A stretch of DNA of 64,000 bases. Source: Puffinus mauretanicus. Taxonomy: Eukaryota; Chordata; Aves; Procellariiformes; Procellariidae. The stretch spans positions 310,001-374,000 of the forward strand of contig JAJKFH010000030.1 in the NCBI GenBank assembly GCA_023333565.1, written 5' to 3'. A program made the translations under genes and the position numbers. Each line of letters begins with the position of its first letter. The stretch's first letter is position 1. Under the pieces are notes generated by a model that saw only the letters and a program-made list of their open reading frames with translations, did not search any database and was not told the origin of the DNA. Shown piece by piece: positions 13,729-25,960 of the stretch.

Positions 13729-13783
13729 CAGTGGTCAACCACTGTCAACTGCTGACAGTGTTACCGTTGACAGTGGTCAACCA
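13729..13783. repeat. Compact direct-plus-inverted repeat
   Basis: A 13-bp sequence CAGTGGTCAACCA occurs at 13729-13741 and again at 13771-13783. CCACTGTCAAC at 13739-13749 also pairs with its reverse complement at 13766-13776, leaving a 16-nt loop. This small structure is overlaid by direct repeats, and no gene is associated with it. Confidence 0.85.
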
Positions 13784-16700
13784 AGTGATCTTGTAAAAGC
13801 CTCTCCTAACACGAAGACCATTTGCATGTCTTGCTTTCCAGCTAGAGGCTAATACAGAAAAAAACCACTATTGTGTCTCAGGCACTATTGGTTTTTGGGC
13901 CCTATCTTGTGCCCTAACATTTCCATTCAAAGCCTGATTGAGCCATAGCTGTAGAGTTGGGTGCTCACATCTCCATGATCCTGGTCTCTACCCAGAAAGC
14001 CCAGGTTTTTAAAGCACGGCTGAGAGAACTCATGATAAGTACTGCTAAACGCAAACGGGCCTTTGGTGATCTCCAGAAACACGACCCTGGAGTTCCTCTG
14101 CTGCTAGTCCGGCGTCAAAGGGAGCAAAGGCTACGACAGTTGTGCACAGATCGCTCTTCTGTGGTACAGAGAGGGAGAGAGGAAGAAACCAAGTGCTTTC
14201 CCTGCTGATTCTGCTGCTGCTTTCTTTTAAAACACACTTAGATTTTAAGCGTCCAATTCTACCCTGAGTATTTTGTATCAAATACTGCAAGCAGAATGCA
14301 CACCAGACAACCCACAACTACATTCACACACAACATATCTTGAGATGCAGAATACTATTTCTTCCCCTTCTGTACGTCCCCAGCTTCCAGTGTGTCAGAA
14401 TCACCTCTTGGCACCCTGCTTAGAGGTAATAAATCAGGCTCAGCTGCTATGATTCAGAGCCAGTGAGCATCTTTGGTACATACCTTGCTGCCAACCCATC
14501 CTCTATTAATCCAAGGGTTCACATGTGTGTGTGTATTCGTAGTGCCTCATTTCCTAATGAAGTGAGTCATTAGGAAGTCAGACAGATGAAATCCCAGCAA
14601 AACAGTACCAATTAATTTTCCTGCCCCTTTTTCCAATCGGAGTGTGGTATCGTGCACCTTTCTTCAGTGTGACCATCACCTCATTGTGTTAGGTACTGTA
14701 TAAAAGCAAGTATGAAAAGCCTTTGTCTCAAACAAATAACAACCTATGTATAAATTAAGAGGCAACACACGGTAGAGCGAAATGGCAATATCAGGCTGTC
14801 AGGAAGGGGTCTTGGTGCATGGCTGCCTGCTCGTTGTCAAGATTTCTGTGGCATAACAGCAGAAGAGACATTTATACAATATAACGTTCACAGCATAAAT
14901 ATAAATAGTTAGTGATGATGAAAGAACCCCAGAGACCTTGTAAACTAAATCACACTGAAAAAGACCCTCCATGAAGACCATAAGCTGGCAAAAGCTTATG
15001 CCATGTATTTTGATCCCTTTCTTTAAACAGAAAAATATCTTCCTAATTAATGACTGATGGTATTAATATAATGAAAGACTTTTATATCTTCAAACTCAAT
15101 TCTGCCCAGAAGGCTTTGATACATAGGAGTATATATCCAGACCGACACATGCTTTTACAGTGAGTGAAGACACCAGATCTCTCTCTTGTATACAAGTGTC
15201 TGCTGGTTTGATCATTACCCCCAGGAAGTAGCCAAGCAGTTAGAGCCAGTTCCTAGCAATGGAAGAAATATTAGAAAGAAGGCAACATAAATCACTAGAA
15301 GACAAACGAAGATGGAAAGTTTGGGTTTTCCCTTTATCTTTCTCCTCTGTTTTTTCTTTCACACACTTTATTTCAGGGAAGTGAGAAAGAGAAGATTTCA
15401 TCAGCCAAACAGAAGTGCTCTGGTGCTTGCAAAGACGCTGTGGGTCACAGCAGCTGGTGGGCCATCCCCTTCAGGAAGTGCAAGGGTAGCTGAACACAGG
15501 GAAGGCTCTTCACCCTGTGTTCATGTCTGTCGTCCACCTTGTTTGCTATGGGCATGTTATCATGTTCTGTATAATCCCCAATGATCTTTCAAGAGATACT
15601 GTCCTTTGTCATAGAAGACATAAAGGACATCCATTTTTCATGTGATTAGAAGCACAAAAACAACATTCAAAATGGATCATGAGACATCTATTTGTGAAAT
15701 TAATGCTAGCATGTCATTCAAACTTTTATACAGGTATGGTATACAGGTACGATAAACAACGGGTTCTCTCTCTTGCAATATTATTTTCCGATCATGATAT
15801 TTTCTAAGAAGTCTATAGACCAGCATATATGACATATAAATGTGCTTCCAGAGATAGACAGAGGGAGAGACTTCCTGAACAGAAACTTCTTGGCCATTCC
15901 TATTTCATGGAATATGACACTCCAAAAAGTTGATTCTTGAACCTGATTGAGAATGCTTAAAAAAAAAAAAAAAAAGAGGAGAGACAAATTCAAGTTTTCA
16001 GGCATTTCAAAGACCATGGAAGTGAATCTTAAGAACAGGACGCGATGCGATCTTGAAGAGGCTCTGGTTATGTGCTGACCTTGCTGACTAACAAGCAAGG
16101 TAAAAGTTGCAAGGTGCAAGATTGGCATTTTGTTATGATGACTTTTATTTTGTACGGTATAAAACAATTCTGGGAAATATTCTGATAAATAGCAGCATAA
16201 TAGTGAGAAAATACTTCCTGTAACTCCTCACACAAACACAGAATAGCAGTCTTGTGGAAGCTGCAAAGAAAATACATGGCAGCATTTTTCAGAACAGCTG
16301 GGTTTGGAAGAATTTAACTACAAATGCAGTACACAAGGATGAATTAGGGGGGTCTTAAATCTCACTTACTACCTTCCTCTTCCCTTTCTCCCCTAGCACT
16401 GCTTGCCTGTGTGAGCTTACTCTGGATCAGGGCACATGGCCAGCCCTCCTCCCTTTCAGAGGCTCTCAGTGCACATGATAAATGGGTTTTGGCCCATTGA
16501 AGCAAATGGAAAAACTCTCATTTCAAGGTGATTTGGACTGAGTCCCTTGATTATCTTTGCCACAGAGTTCTCCTTGAAGAGGCTGACAAGGAAATGGTAT
16601 CTGTCATTGCCTCTCTGCTCTTATCTGCCTCTTGAACCAAATTTCAATAATGTGTAGACATGCACTCTCGGAAGCCTCCATATGCAAGTTTTACAAGGAA

Positions 16701-17107
16701 ATGCAGTCCTGTGCACTCCACAGACTTGCCAACTTGCCTACAGGTTTTGAGCAGAATTGATTCAGATCTAAACTGAAGGCTCTCCCTGTGCCTATTAATC
16801 ACCTTTCCTCACGCAGTGTTTTTGCAGCTGCCACCACATACACTCCTTGGGCACCGATCCACTGTTTTGCACCTCCCAAAGTCGCGCCGTAATCACTAGC
16901 ACTGAATTTCTATCCTAGGTAGTAAGGCAAATCTTCTAGGGCAGCTATAAATGATAACTAACTTACATAATTATCCTGACACTTCACTGCACTCTTAGTC
17001 AGTTGACTACTGATTCAGATTATAGTGATGCTTTAGTAATATTCAGATCAATCAACTTTCTGTCCAAGATATTATTTATATCTTTTTGTAGACAATAAAA
17101 CCAGAAG
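13784..17107. other. Unique non-coding DNA with A17 run and possible ancient repeat
   Basis: No gene is recognised. A run of 17 A lies at 15959-15975. Around 16485-16560 the sequence CCCATTGAAGCAAATGG is followed by ACTCTCATTTCAAGG. This resembles the self-complementary 'cattgaagtcaatgg' motif seen in old amniote interspersed repeats, but I cannot name the family. The AT-rich interval 16940-17100 could be conserved non-coding DNA, with no direct proof. Confidence 0.5.
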
Positions 17108-17340
17108 AAGCCACTGTGATCATCTATTGTGGCCACTGCAGAAGGCTCTGGGTCAAGACCTGAGCCCCAGAAGAACTACACCATCTCTTGTACAAAACCA
17201 TTCTTTGTTTGCAGTGATGGAAACTTAACTGCAAGCCTTGGGAATCTGCTCCAATGTTACTCTGGCTAAGATCAGATGGTTTTGTGTGAAAAAAATCCTT
17301 TTGAATTTGTAACTGCTATGTAATTTGAAACATCTGTAAA
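17108..17340 (-). mobile_element. Ancient CR1/L3-like LINE remnant, antisense
   Basis: On the plus strand the order of blocks is GTGATCATCTA, a GTGATGGAAACTTAAC block, a 'gggaatctgctccaatgttactctggc' type block and finally CTTTTGAATTTGTAACTGC. This matches the order in antisense copies of old amniote CR1/L3-like LINEs ('tgatcatctagtc', 'tgatggagactcaac', 'ttgttccaatggttaatcac', 'aatttgaatttgtctag'). Divergence is high and there is no open frame. The orientation places the element's 3' end near 17108. Confidence 0.45.
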
Positions 17341-19016
17341 AAGAAAGATAAAAGAGAAGCATTCACATGCACAGGGAGTAGCGTACAAAGAATGCAGGTT
17401 TCCTTTTATATCCCTATTAGTGTGTTTGATCCCCTTCAGCTTCTATAATTGCCCTCCGTGCAATTATCTTCAGCACAATACAACGATTTTTAAGTCAGTG
17501 CAGACTAAAATTGTATTCTAATACAGTGGCTGCTTTGTCTCCAGTAGATCTTTAGCAAATTTGTGGTCAGCAGCAGCACTATTTGGTAAATAATACAAAC
17601 CCATGACAGGTTTGCTTAAAGAAGGAAAAGCCTCAGGGTGACTGAGGTGTAAGAAACAGCTCTGAATGAGCAATTCAAATGGAGGAGGAATTTAAATAAT
17701 TAACTTCCTTTTGATAGGATTTTCCTGCTGCAGTGGCAGAAAGGATAAACAATTAACAACTGAAACGTTCTTTCTTTCCTGAGCTGTCCCTGACTGTATG
17801 AAATAATGGGCTTTACTCCAGAAGGGGAACAGCACTTGAACTATCCTGATAGTTGAAGAAGACCTTCCTTTATAAAGGAGGAGGAAAGGGGAGGTAAAGG
17901 GGCCGTAGGCTCCGTGCACAGGAGGGTGTGGGGCGAATTGGCCTGTTTTCCTGCTGCTTCCTAGTTCTCCTTGGTGCTGAGGCAGAAGTGGCAGTGCCCC
18001 ACGGGACCGCTGCGGGCAGAGGGAACCCATGCAGGCAGGTACCGCCACTGCGGATGGGGTGACACCACGGCACCTTCACCACCTGTGAGCTGACGCCTGC
18101 CCGTGCCAGCCATGGTGCTCAGCCTCTGCTGCGCTGCTTCCACCCCTGGGCAGTTGATGTCTTCCAGGAACAGGGCTGGGGTAAGGGCCAGAGATCCTTC
18201 AGACAGGTCAATAAAACAGATGGAAATGAAAAGGGAGGGAGAGGTAGGTGGATGGCTCAGCCACAGTGTGAACACACTTCACAAAACTTACCCAGTGCAA
18301 CCAATAATAACTGGCAGCAGCAGCAGTCTCCAAGCTGGTCTGCTTGTCTAGCTGGTCGCGATGCACATGGGAGTCAGTCACACGTCTGCTGCAGAAGGCC
18401 ACGTACATCAGACAGCGTTCCCTTATGCAAATAGGAAATATCCGTCCCCTTTAAATACGAATTGTGTGAAACTGTAGGATATCATCCAAAAATAGGATAA
18501 GCCCAAAAACTGTCTTTTGAATTGTCTTCTGCTTGATTTGAAACTGGGGGAGGAGCAGCAGGCTCCAAAAATGCCTTTTGCTGCAGAGACCTACAGAAAA
18601 ACCATTCCATGACCCATTTATACAAATCAAACCACATGGCAATACCCAGCATTTTCTCCTCTTCTTTGTTAATTAAGAAACTGTTTTGACCATTCACTGG
18701 GTACCACTTCAGAAAATAATCCTCATCTCTTATAAATGCCAAGCTGAGAACTATTAATATCTTCAGTTTACTGCTGCTACCTAACTCAATTTCATCCTTA
18801 TCATTTGCTTTTGGGGATTTGCTTAAAAAAAAGCAGGAAAATAACAAAGCATATTAAGGCACATGGTTGGGAATAAGGCTAAGAAAACATAATAAAAAGT
18901 ATTGATGAGAAATGCAGACCACGTATGCGTTTGCAGTCGAATGCCTAGCAGTATATAACTGAATGGTAGTCCTGGTTTCTTTAATACTGCATTTACAGCA
19001 GTCATTACAGAAAAGA

Positions 19017-19058
19017 AAACACATGCACAAACATACACATACACACACACACACACAC
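19017..19058. repeat. (AC)n microsatellite
   Basis: A pure AC run spans 19041-19058 (nine units), preceded by a degenerate AC-rich part (acatgcacaaacatacacat) from about 19017. It is probably length-polymorphic. The Cys/Val-rich minus-strand frames across it are artefacts of the repeat. Confidence 0.92.
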
Positions 19059-22000
19059 TCTGCAAAATCACCTCTGAAAATCAGCCCAATCTGAAAGAAC
19101 TGGAGCTAAAGGGAGGGGGGAAATCCAAGAGAAGAGGAACCGTAGGAACTGACTGAGCTTGCCAAATCTTGTGGTGCTTTTCTGGCCATAAGTCTCTGGT
19201 CTCTGACTATGACAGAATACTTTTTCAATGGTGTTTCCCATTTCTTCCACAACTTCAAAGAGGATGTTCTGGGCAAAAATGCACAGAACTCTACTTTGTT
19301 GTCTGTGAAATCTGTAAGACTGTAAATCCGAAAGGGGAAATATTTTTGGGCATCTTTCAGGAGAGGGACATACTTAGCTCAGCCCTGCCCAAGAGACCTT
19401 TATATGCTTAGGACTGAATCCTTCCCCAAAGAGGAAGAGAAGAAGCAGAACCAGGGTCTAAAGACCCAGAAAGGATGGCACACATGGCCGTGGGCAAGGA
19501 AGGGGTGATGGGTTGTTCAGGTCTGGGGAGGAGGAAGAAGGCAGGGAGAGAAGGTAGGTCTCCGTGCCAGGGAAAAGAGATGGAGGAAGCGGAGGAGACA
19601 GAGGTGTCAGGTGGGACCCCCGGAGGTCACACAGCCCCTTTTGCACAGCAAAGAGAGCAGAGGTCAGCAGTCGGTGAACAGGCAAGACACAGAGTTTTGT
19701 GGCACAGGGACTAGTGGCCCAAAGGACAGGGTAGGACAGGCTGCGGGGTTTCACTGCAATGGGTGGTGCGGATGAACTCACACAGTTCCCCCCTTGGCAA
19801 AATCGTGGGGGTACTCACAAAGCCCAGCCTTGGCAGAATGGCCTGGTTAAGAGCAGCTGCTAAGATAGTGAGTGCATACAGCATGTGGGAGCAGAATACG
19901 CAGAACTGCCTTCGTTTGCCCAAAACTGAGCATGTTAAAGAAGACAGCGGCAATTAGCTGGATTGAACCATGACCAGGGAATTACAGAGACACTTCTAAA
20001 CAAAGAAGATGACAGATTAAGAAGGCTTATAAGTGACGTATAAAAAATTGTAGCAGCAGGGAGAGACCTTGGAGCGGGAACAGCAGCAGTCAAAACTCGG
20101 TGTGACGCTGCCAGAAGTACCACCAGCATCCCAACCTCTGCTGAGGCAGCTGCCCCGATGGACACCGCGAGGAGCCGGCATCCAGCTCGTGGGGTGACAG
20201 CACGGGGTGCCGTGGTGGAGACACACACTGGGGTGCCTGTATGTGAGCCTGGGGGACCTTTGTCACTGGTGTGTGCGTGGGGAGCACCCACATCTCGCAG
20301 GAGGGGTGTGTGAGTAGGGGAGCCCCCTTGCCAGGAGCGTGGTGAGTGCTGGGGGCCCACGTGGCCTCTGAAGAGGTGATGTGCACATAACTCTGCACAC
20401 TGTGGGATTAGAGCTTTGGGGGATTAGTTATGAAGGCTGTTTTGAAATTTGTAGGTGTTTATTAACATTTCATAGGCATCTAGTGCTGTAGTTTGTCTGT
20501 CACTGATATTGATCCTGCATGTACAGTTCACTGATTGCCAGTTAATTATATGTCATTAAAAAATCTAAAAATTGCTTTGATCCTGATTTGATTTAAACCA
20601 CATGAGCTGAGCAGCTTTTCCCTGTGACAGAGGATAGAGGAGCTCTCACAGAAAACAGAAAGGACACAAGCTGGGCCCAGCTCTCACGCAGGGCTCGGCA
20701 GGGGCAGCAACGCTGAGCTCCTTGAGCCAGAGGCGATCCACGAGCAGCGCGAGGGCAGATCCCGGGCTGGGGGGATGTTACACGAGTTGGGGTGAGGCTG
20801 CGAGAAGGAGAGAGCCATCATGGCTCACTGGGGCTGGCTGGGACCAGCTACACGCCCGCAGCTCCCTCCCAGGAACCGCTCTGGGAGTCCCCTTGGAGGA
20901 GTGTGGTGTGGACCTCGCAGCTCTTGCATGCATGCAGAAATTTGTGTCTCAGACCCGCAGCTTGCAACACGCTTGTGATCTGCACCAGGGCAGGACAGAC
21001 AGCCGCGCTGGGGGAAACATTTCTTTCACCGTGTGCACTGTGCTGTGCTCTATTGAAGAGAAATATGGACCATTCCAGCTCCCCTGGTCCAGGTGGGCTC
21101 TGCCTCTCATCCTGTGATGGGGTGACGTGGGTAAGAAGACACTTGCTTTGCAATCACACCCATGATCCAGATAGTGGTCCATTTAGATCAGCCAGGGGAT
21201 TTTATCTCCTCCTTGGGCCCATATGCAGCCCTCTAGTCCAGATTGCAACCCTAGTAAGACTAATTCCCTTCTCATGAAGGAAGAGGCACCCGTAATGTGC
21301 TCAAACTGGCTTCATGGTAGGTTTTAGTCAGAGCATGAAGCAAGCTTGCAGGCACACACTGAAGCATGCAGAGTTCAATGAGATAAAAAGATAGATGCCG
21401 TTCCAGGGGTTGTGCTTGCAGCCCCCTTTGCAGACATTCATCACTGGAGGCGTCACCAGATAAGTTGTCTCCTTTCTCTGCTGAAATGAGTGAACATGAT
21501 GAGCAATTCTGCCCACACTGTGCCTGAGAGAAGCTTTTCAGTAAACTCTACCCTGGGCTGACAGGACACGACTGAAGAGCCCACTGCGTGAGCTGGCACT
21601 GCTCCTCCTGTGCACCTTCTGCAAGCAGCTGCAGGGATGCTATGAAGTGAGCAGTCATTTAAAAGGAGGTAAGAAACACATTTCCCTCTGGTTTCTGCAG
21701 GTTCCCTGAGTCCTCGGGCTAGGAGCACTGCAGCTGGCAAACTGGGTCCTTGTGCACTGCTCTGACAGCGAGGGCATGGACAGCTAAACAGCAGAGCAAC
21801 CACCAACAGCTCCTTGAAAACTTGCAGTATCTGGGAGGGAAAGCTCAAAGGAGTTTGTGTCTATCAAGTGTTTTCTGCCCATTTCATTTTAGTCTGTCAC
21901 AGCTTGAAAGGCGAAGTCTGTGCTGTGGTTTGCATGTCATGAAGGACTGCCTTCACTTTTTCCTTGGGACAAATCTTCGGTCAGGGCAAAACAGCCAGGC

Positions 22001-24763
22001 TACACCACATTACAGAGGACCTGAGTTGCTGCACCACCTCCACAGCCTCATAACTCACACTTCATCTTGCTTTTGTCCTACAGCTTTATTTCTGTGAAGC
22101 ACTTACATGCAGATTACAAGCTGACGTTTATAAGACTACGAGTAAAACACACGTCTATGTCTCTTTGAATGCAAACACTGCTTCCCCCAGCCCCCCACTG
22201 ACCTGAACCAGTGCTCAGCATTAGAAAGGACAGGAGTTTCAGAAGGATCCCACGAAAACCAAGAGCTGAGGAAGGAAGAGAGACAGACAGACAAAAGCCC
22301 AAGAGCAACCACATGCAGAAGGGCATAATGGAAATGTTTGTGACAGTTGGATAATAATAACTAAGCCTTTGGAAAAAAAAAACATTTTTACAAGTTGGAT
22401 GTGAAAATGGCCTCAGCAATATTTTCTCCTCAGATAAATCACTCAGTGCCTTGGGGTGAGTAGCAGTTACGCTCACTTCTTACCACGCCAAGGGAAATGG
22501 CATAAGGAGGATGCCCTGCTCACCGGGCGAGGGGCAGGGGAGCGGATAACGCCACAGAGAGCTGAGACAAGGTTAACAGCACTTGTTATAGACAGACTTT
22601 GAAAAGTAAATTGTAAATGATCAGGGGGAGCAATAAAGGCAACATGTAACTCCTGCAGGTAGGTACTCCTGTCCACAAACGTGGCTTAGCTTCTGCAAGC
22701 CTGACGCCTTCAGTGTTGAACAAACACTTGAACCTAGTGATGATTACATGGAGACAGAGAAGGCTTTTGGGCAGCTGTCATCTATCACACACTTCAGACA
22801 GGGGTGGGGGAAACACAGAAACTATTAGCTGAGCAATAATGACTTTTTCTGCTAAGACAGTTCCATCTCAGTGGTAATGACTGTGGCAAATATGTAAAAA
22901 GATTCATTTGCAAACAGCAAAGCCTGCAGGGTAGATCAACAGTAGCTCTGACTAAATGGAGTTAGTCCCTCAAGAGAGATGCTACAGGCTGTAGCAGAGA
23001 GATGCTGTAGCTCCCTTGTCCCCTGCGGTGTGGGGATACTCCCATGGACACACAGGGGTCAGTGGTGTTGGGACCACTGAGGCCACACAGTTTTATGGGA
23101 TCAACAATTGATATCCACAAAGCAGGAGTGGGTGTCTCTGATCTGGTCTCCATACAGCCAACAGAGAGAAACAGGGGCCACAGGGATGCAATTTGTCCTG
23201 TCTGTACCTTTTAGAAAGGGTAAAATGAGTCCCTGTGCTCTCCGATTTCTCTCATCAGGTAAGAACACACTGAGCTCCAAAGGGGGCCTGGGTTGCAGTC
23301 TCCTGCCCTGTAGACATACAGGCTTAGGGAAAATGAATCTTTTCCTCTTGTCTTGCCTTCCTTTTGAGCTATAAGAGGGAGCAGGACTCAGTGCAACTGT
23401 CAGTATGTCACCTTGTACAAGATGCTATGAAGAAGCATCTACCCAAAGCTCCTGACACCTAGACAGGCAAGACGAAGAGGAGGAGCAGTGCTGGGACCTG
23501 TCCATAGAGCTGTCCTGTGGTAGACTGGCACTAGGAATTTCAAGTCAGTGCCTTCTTGGTCCTATCCCGTACTCTACCCCATAAGGTACATGTGGCTTGC
23601 AGGCCTTTTCCCACACTTCAGCAAGTACGGACAGGGCATGCAATGTTGCAGGTGCCTTCCTGGTTGCAAACATGTGAAGCCCATAACTCCAAGATACTTC
23701 CACCTGGGACTGCAGGGTGCAGCCCTGTCCTAAAGCTGCTTTCATTGGAGGGGATGAAGAATTCAGCTTTAATACCAATAACTGCAAATAGTCTAAAGGT
23801 AAGCCCTGAGCTTATAAAAGTATCTGAATAAATACCATTTATTAGAGAGCACAAGCTTCCAGTACCGCCACAACACATTTGGAAGAGCACAGCCCCTCTC
23901 CTGCCTGACGCCTTCCCAGAAGCAACAAAAGCACAGCTCAGCTGCAGACACGAAACAGAAGCTGCCACTGCCCCATCCGTCCCTGGGGACTGACAAGCAG
24001 GGCCACCTCAGACGCGATCTGCCTCTGAAGAAAGTGTTTTTATTTAAATGTTATTCAGGATGTGATTCAGTTGTCTATGCCTAGGCATCTGATGTAATTT
24101 GGGGCTTCTGTACAGAAATATCTTTTGGGATCCCATACATAAAACAAAATGGAGGAGCCATGCACACCGTGCGTTGCATGTTCATGTCATCCACCTGGCT
24201 CATACAAGACAGCTGCAGCATCTCCACCTTGGAACAACACCTGCAGCTGTGCCTGTTCCTCCTTACGGGTAGTCATCTGAAAATCCCTGGGGACAGAGAG
24301 GAGGAGTGAGGGGGAAGAGGGAGATAATAATAGTTGAATAATTTATTCAATGAGATTCATGGAATTTGGGCACTAATACAGTCTATGAGTAATATTTTCA
24401 TTATTTTCCCAACTCCAGCGCTAACAGAAGATATGAATAATGATTGGAGCAAACACTTCATTACATGACAGTGCTATTGAACTTCGGAAGCATATATTAT
24501 ATGAAGTGAAGGGACTCTAGTTCTGCCTGTCGCCAGTTTGATGTAGACGTTCTCAAAAATGGTGAAATACGTATTTGACACTTCGGCCTTTCCTCACAGA
24601 AAGTTTGCACTCAGATTACCTGACAATAAGAATCAATCAATAACTTGCATGCCGTTTCTCTCCCAGAAAATTGCTAACAATTGCTTTCTTTCAGCACTTC
24701 AGAAATTACATCCCCAGAGATGGCAGACCTCTCATCTTTACAGTCCCCTCTCTCCACAGGGTG

Positions 24764-24894
24764 GCATGTCCTTGTGTCCAGGGAAAACTCATTCCTCAGG
24801 GGCACTGCAACCTGCCGCTGCCCTGCAGCAGCAAGCGCGGACAGCCCCCGACGTTGCGGCAGCTCGCTCTGCAGCAGTTGCAGCCAGATCGTAG
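24764..24894 (+). other. Small CpG-rich open segment behind a splice acceptor
   Basis: A pyrimidine-rich stretch ends in CTCCACAG just before 24762. It is followed by an open, Ala/Gln-rich, CpG-rich segment that runs to a TAG stop at 24892-24894. Locally dense CpGs (GCGCGGACAG, CCGACGTTGCGG) stand out from AT-rich surroundings. The encoded peptide is low-complexity and unrecognised. It could be a terminal exon or simply a GC-rich patch, and I consider the second more likely. Confidence 0.15.
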
Positions 24895-25539
24895 GGGGAT
24901 GCCGGCCAGGCTCTTCCCACGTCTCATCCCTCCCAAAACCTCCTTACCATTGGAGCTGCCTGATAAATGTGGACTCTAGATACAAGGGCAAAAGGGGGAT
25001 TAACTGGTCCCTGTGAAGTTAGGCCATGAAATCCAAGCTGCAGTCAGATCTGCTTGTACAGGGTTTCTGCTGCTGTTCCCTGGCCGTCAAAGGCCAGCAC
25101 CACCGACTTCAGCATGCGGTAGCTAAGGGTCTGTTTCCAAACTGCATGAAGAAGTAATCCCTAATAAAATCAAAACAATCTAAGACTTTATTACTTGGGT
25201 AGATTTTAGCCCTAAATGAATTATAATGTCCTCCTACCTTTGGCTTAACAGAGGAGCTGGAGAGTCAATGGACATTTCCCATCCAGCCTAAGAAGTTGTA
25301 GTTGAACAATAACGTGTCTGTTTTATTACTACCCAGAGCAGATTTAATGACTCCAAACAACATGGGACCTACTGCATCTCCTTCTTTACTGTGAATAAGG
25401 TTCATTTCTGAAATTAAAAGATGACATGAATTCCTGGTATCAGTTCACTGACACCAAATGCACAACACCCTTTGACATCAGTTGTGAAAGATCACGCTAA
25501 AGAAAAAGAAAAACAGCCAATAATTTCCACCCTCCAAAA

Positions 25540-25960
25540 TTCATAATCTAACTGATAACTGAGCTTGCTGCAAGGGACTGACTGTCATTCATCAGCTAAA
25601 TGTTCAATTCATTGGTTCCTGGAGGGCCTCTACTCAGTCAGAAATGAACATGGTTCATACACATATTTAATTCTAACTTTGAAAGTAGAGAGGAATTTAA
25701 CAGAACATTAGAGAGTGATGAATAAATTATAATGGCATTAATGAGGCCGATGCTTATATCTAAAGGGAAAAGTCCCAGAGGGTTCAGGGAGCTGCAAAGT
25801 TACTAATAACTTATTAATTTTGGAGTTGATAGTAGATAACAAATTAAACATGCTAAATATGAGTATGCACTGTGATTTCTGCTGCGGAAGACAAAGTCTT
25901 TTGGCATATTATACTGTAGGGTATCATTTATAAGACCAGAGAAGTAATTATTCTTTTTTA
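25540..25960. promoter_or_regulatory. Candidate conserved non-coding element, AT-rich
   Basis: The stretch is AT-rich but not low-complexity. It has many homeodomain-type ATTA/TAAT cores (GATGAATAAATTATAATGG, GGCATTAATGAGG, ACTTATTAATTTTGG) and no repeat or coding signature. That texture is typical of vertebrate developmental enhancers embedded in gene deserts. The call is an inference from composition only. Confidence 0.2.

Noticed and set aside
13700..13790. Possible CRISPR-like or small-RNA structure at the nested repeat
   Set aside because: There are only two direct copies and no regular spacers, and the genome is evidently vertebrate.
18425..18432. Third perfect ATGCAAAT octamer
   Set aside because: An 8-mer is expected about twice by chance on both strands of 64 kb, and no TAAT cluster surrounds this one.
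20722..21277. Overlapping plus-strand frames of 131 and 161 codons in a GC-rich patch
   Set aside because: Two phases and the antisense strand are open at once with no motifs or splice context, so GC-rich composition explains the openness.
23153..23257. About 100-nt open segment between CCATACAG and CAG/GTAAGAA
   Set aside because: The donor is good but the acceptor is weak, and the peptide shows no recognisable character. It is no better than other pseudo-exons in the window.
24948..24975. 28-nt minus-strand segment with a strong acceptor and GTAAGG donor
   Set aside because: Its length is not a multiple of three and it lies in no supported gene. It is used only as an example of chance splice-site pairs.
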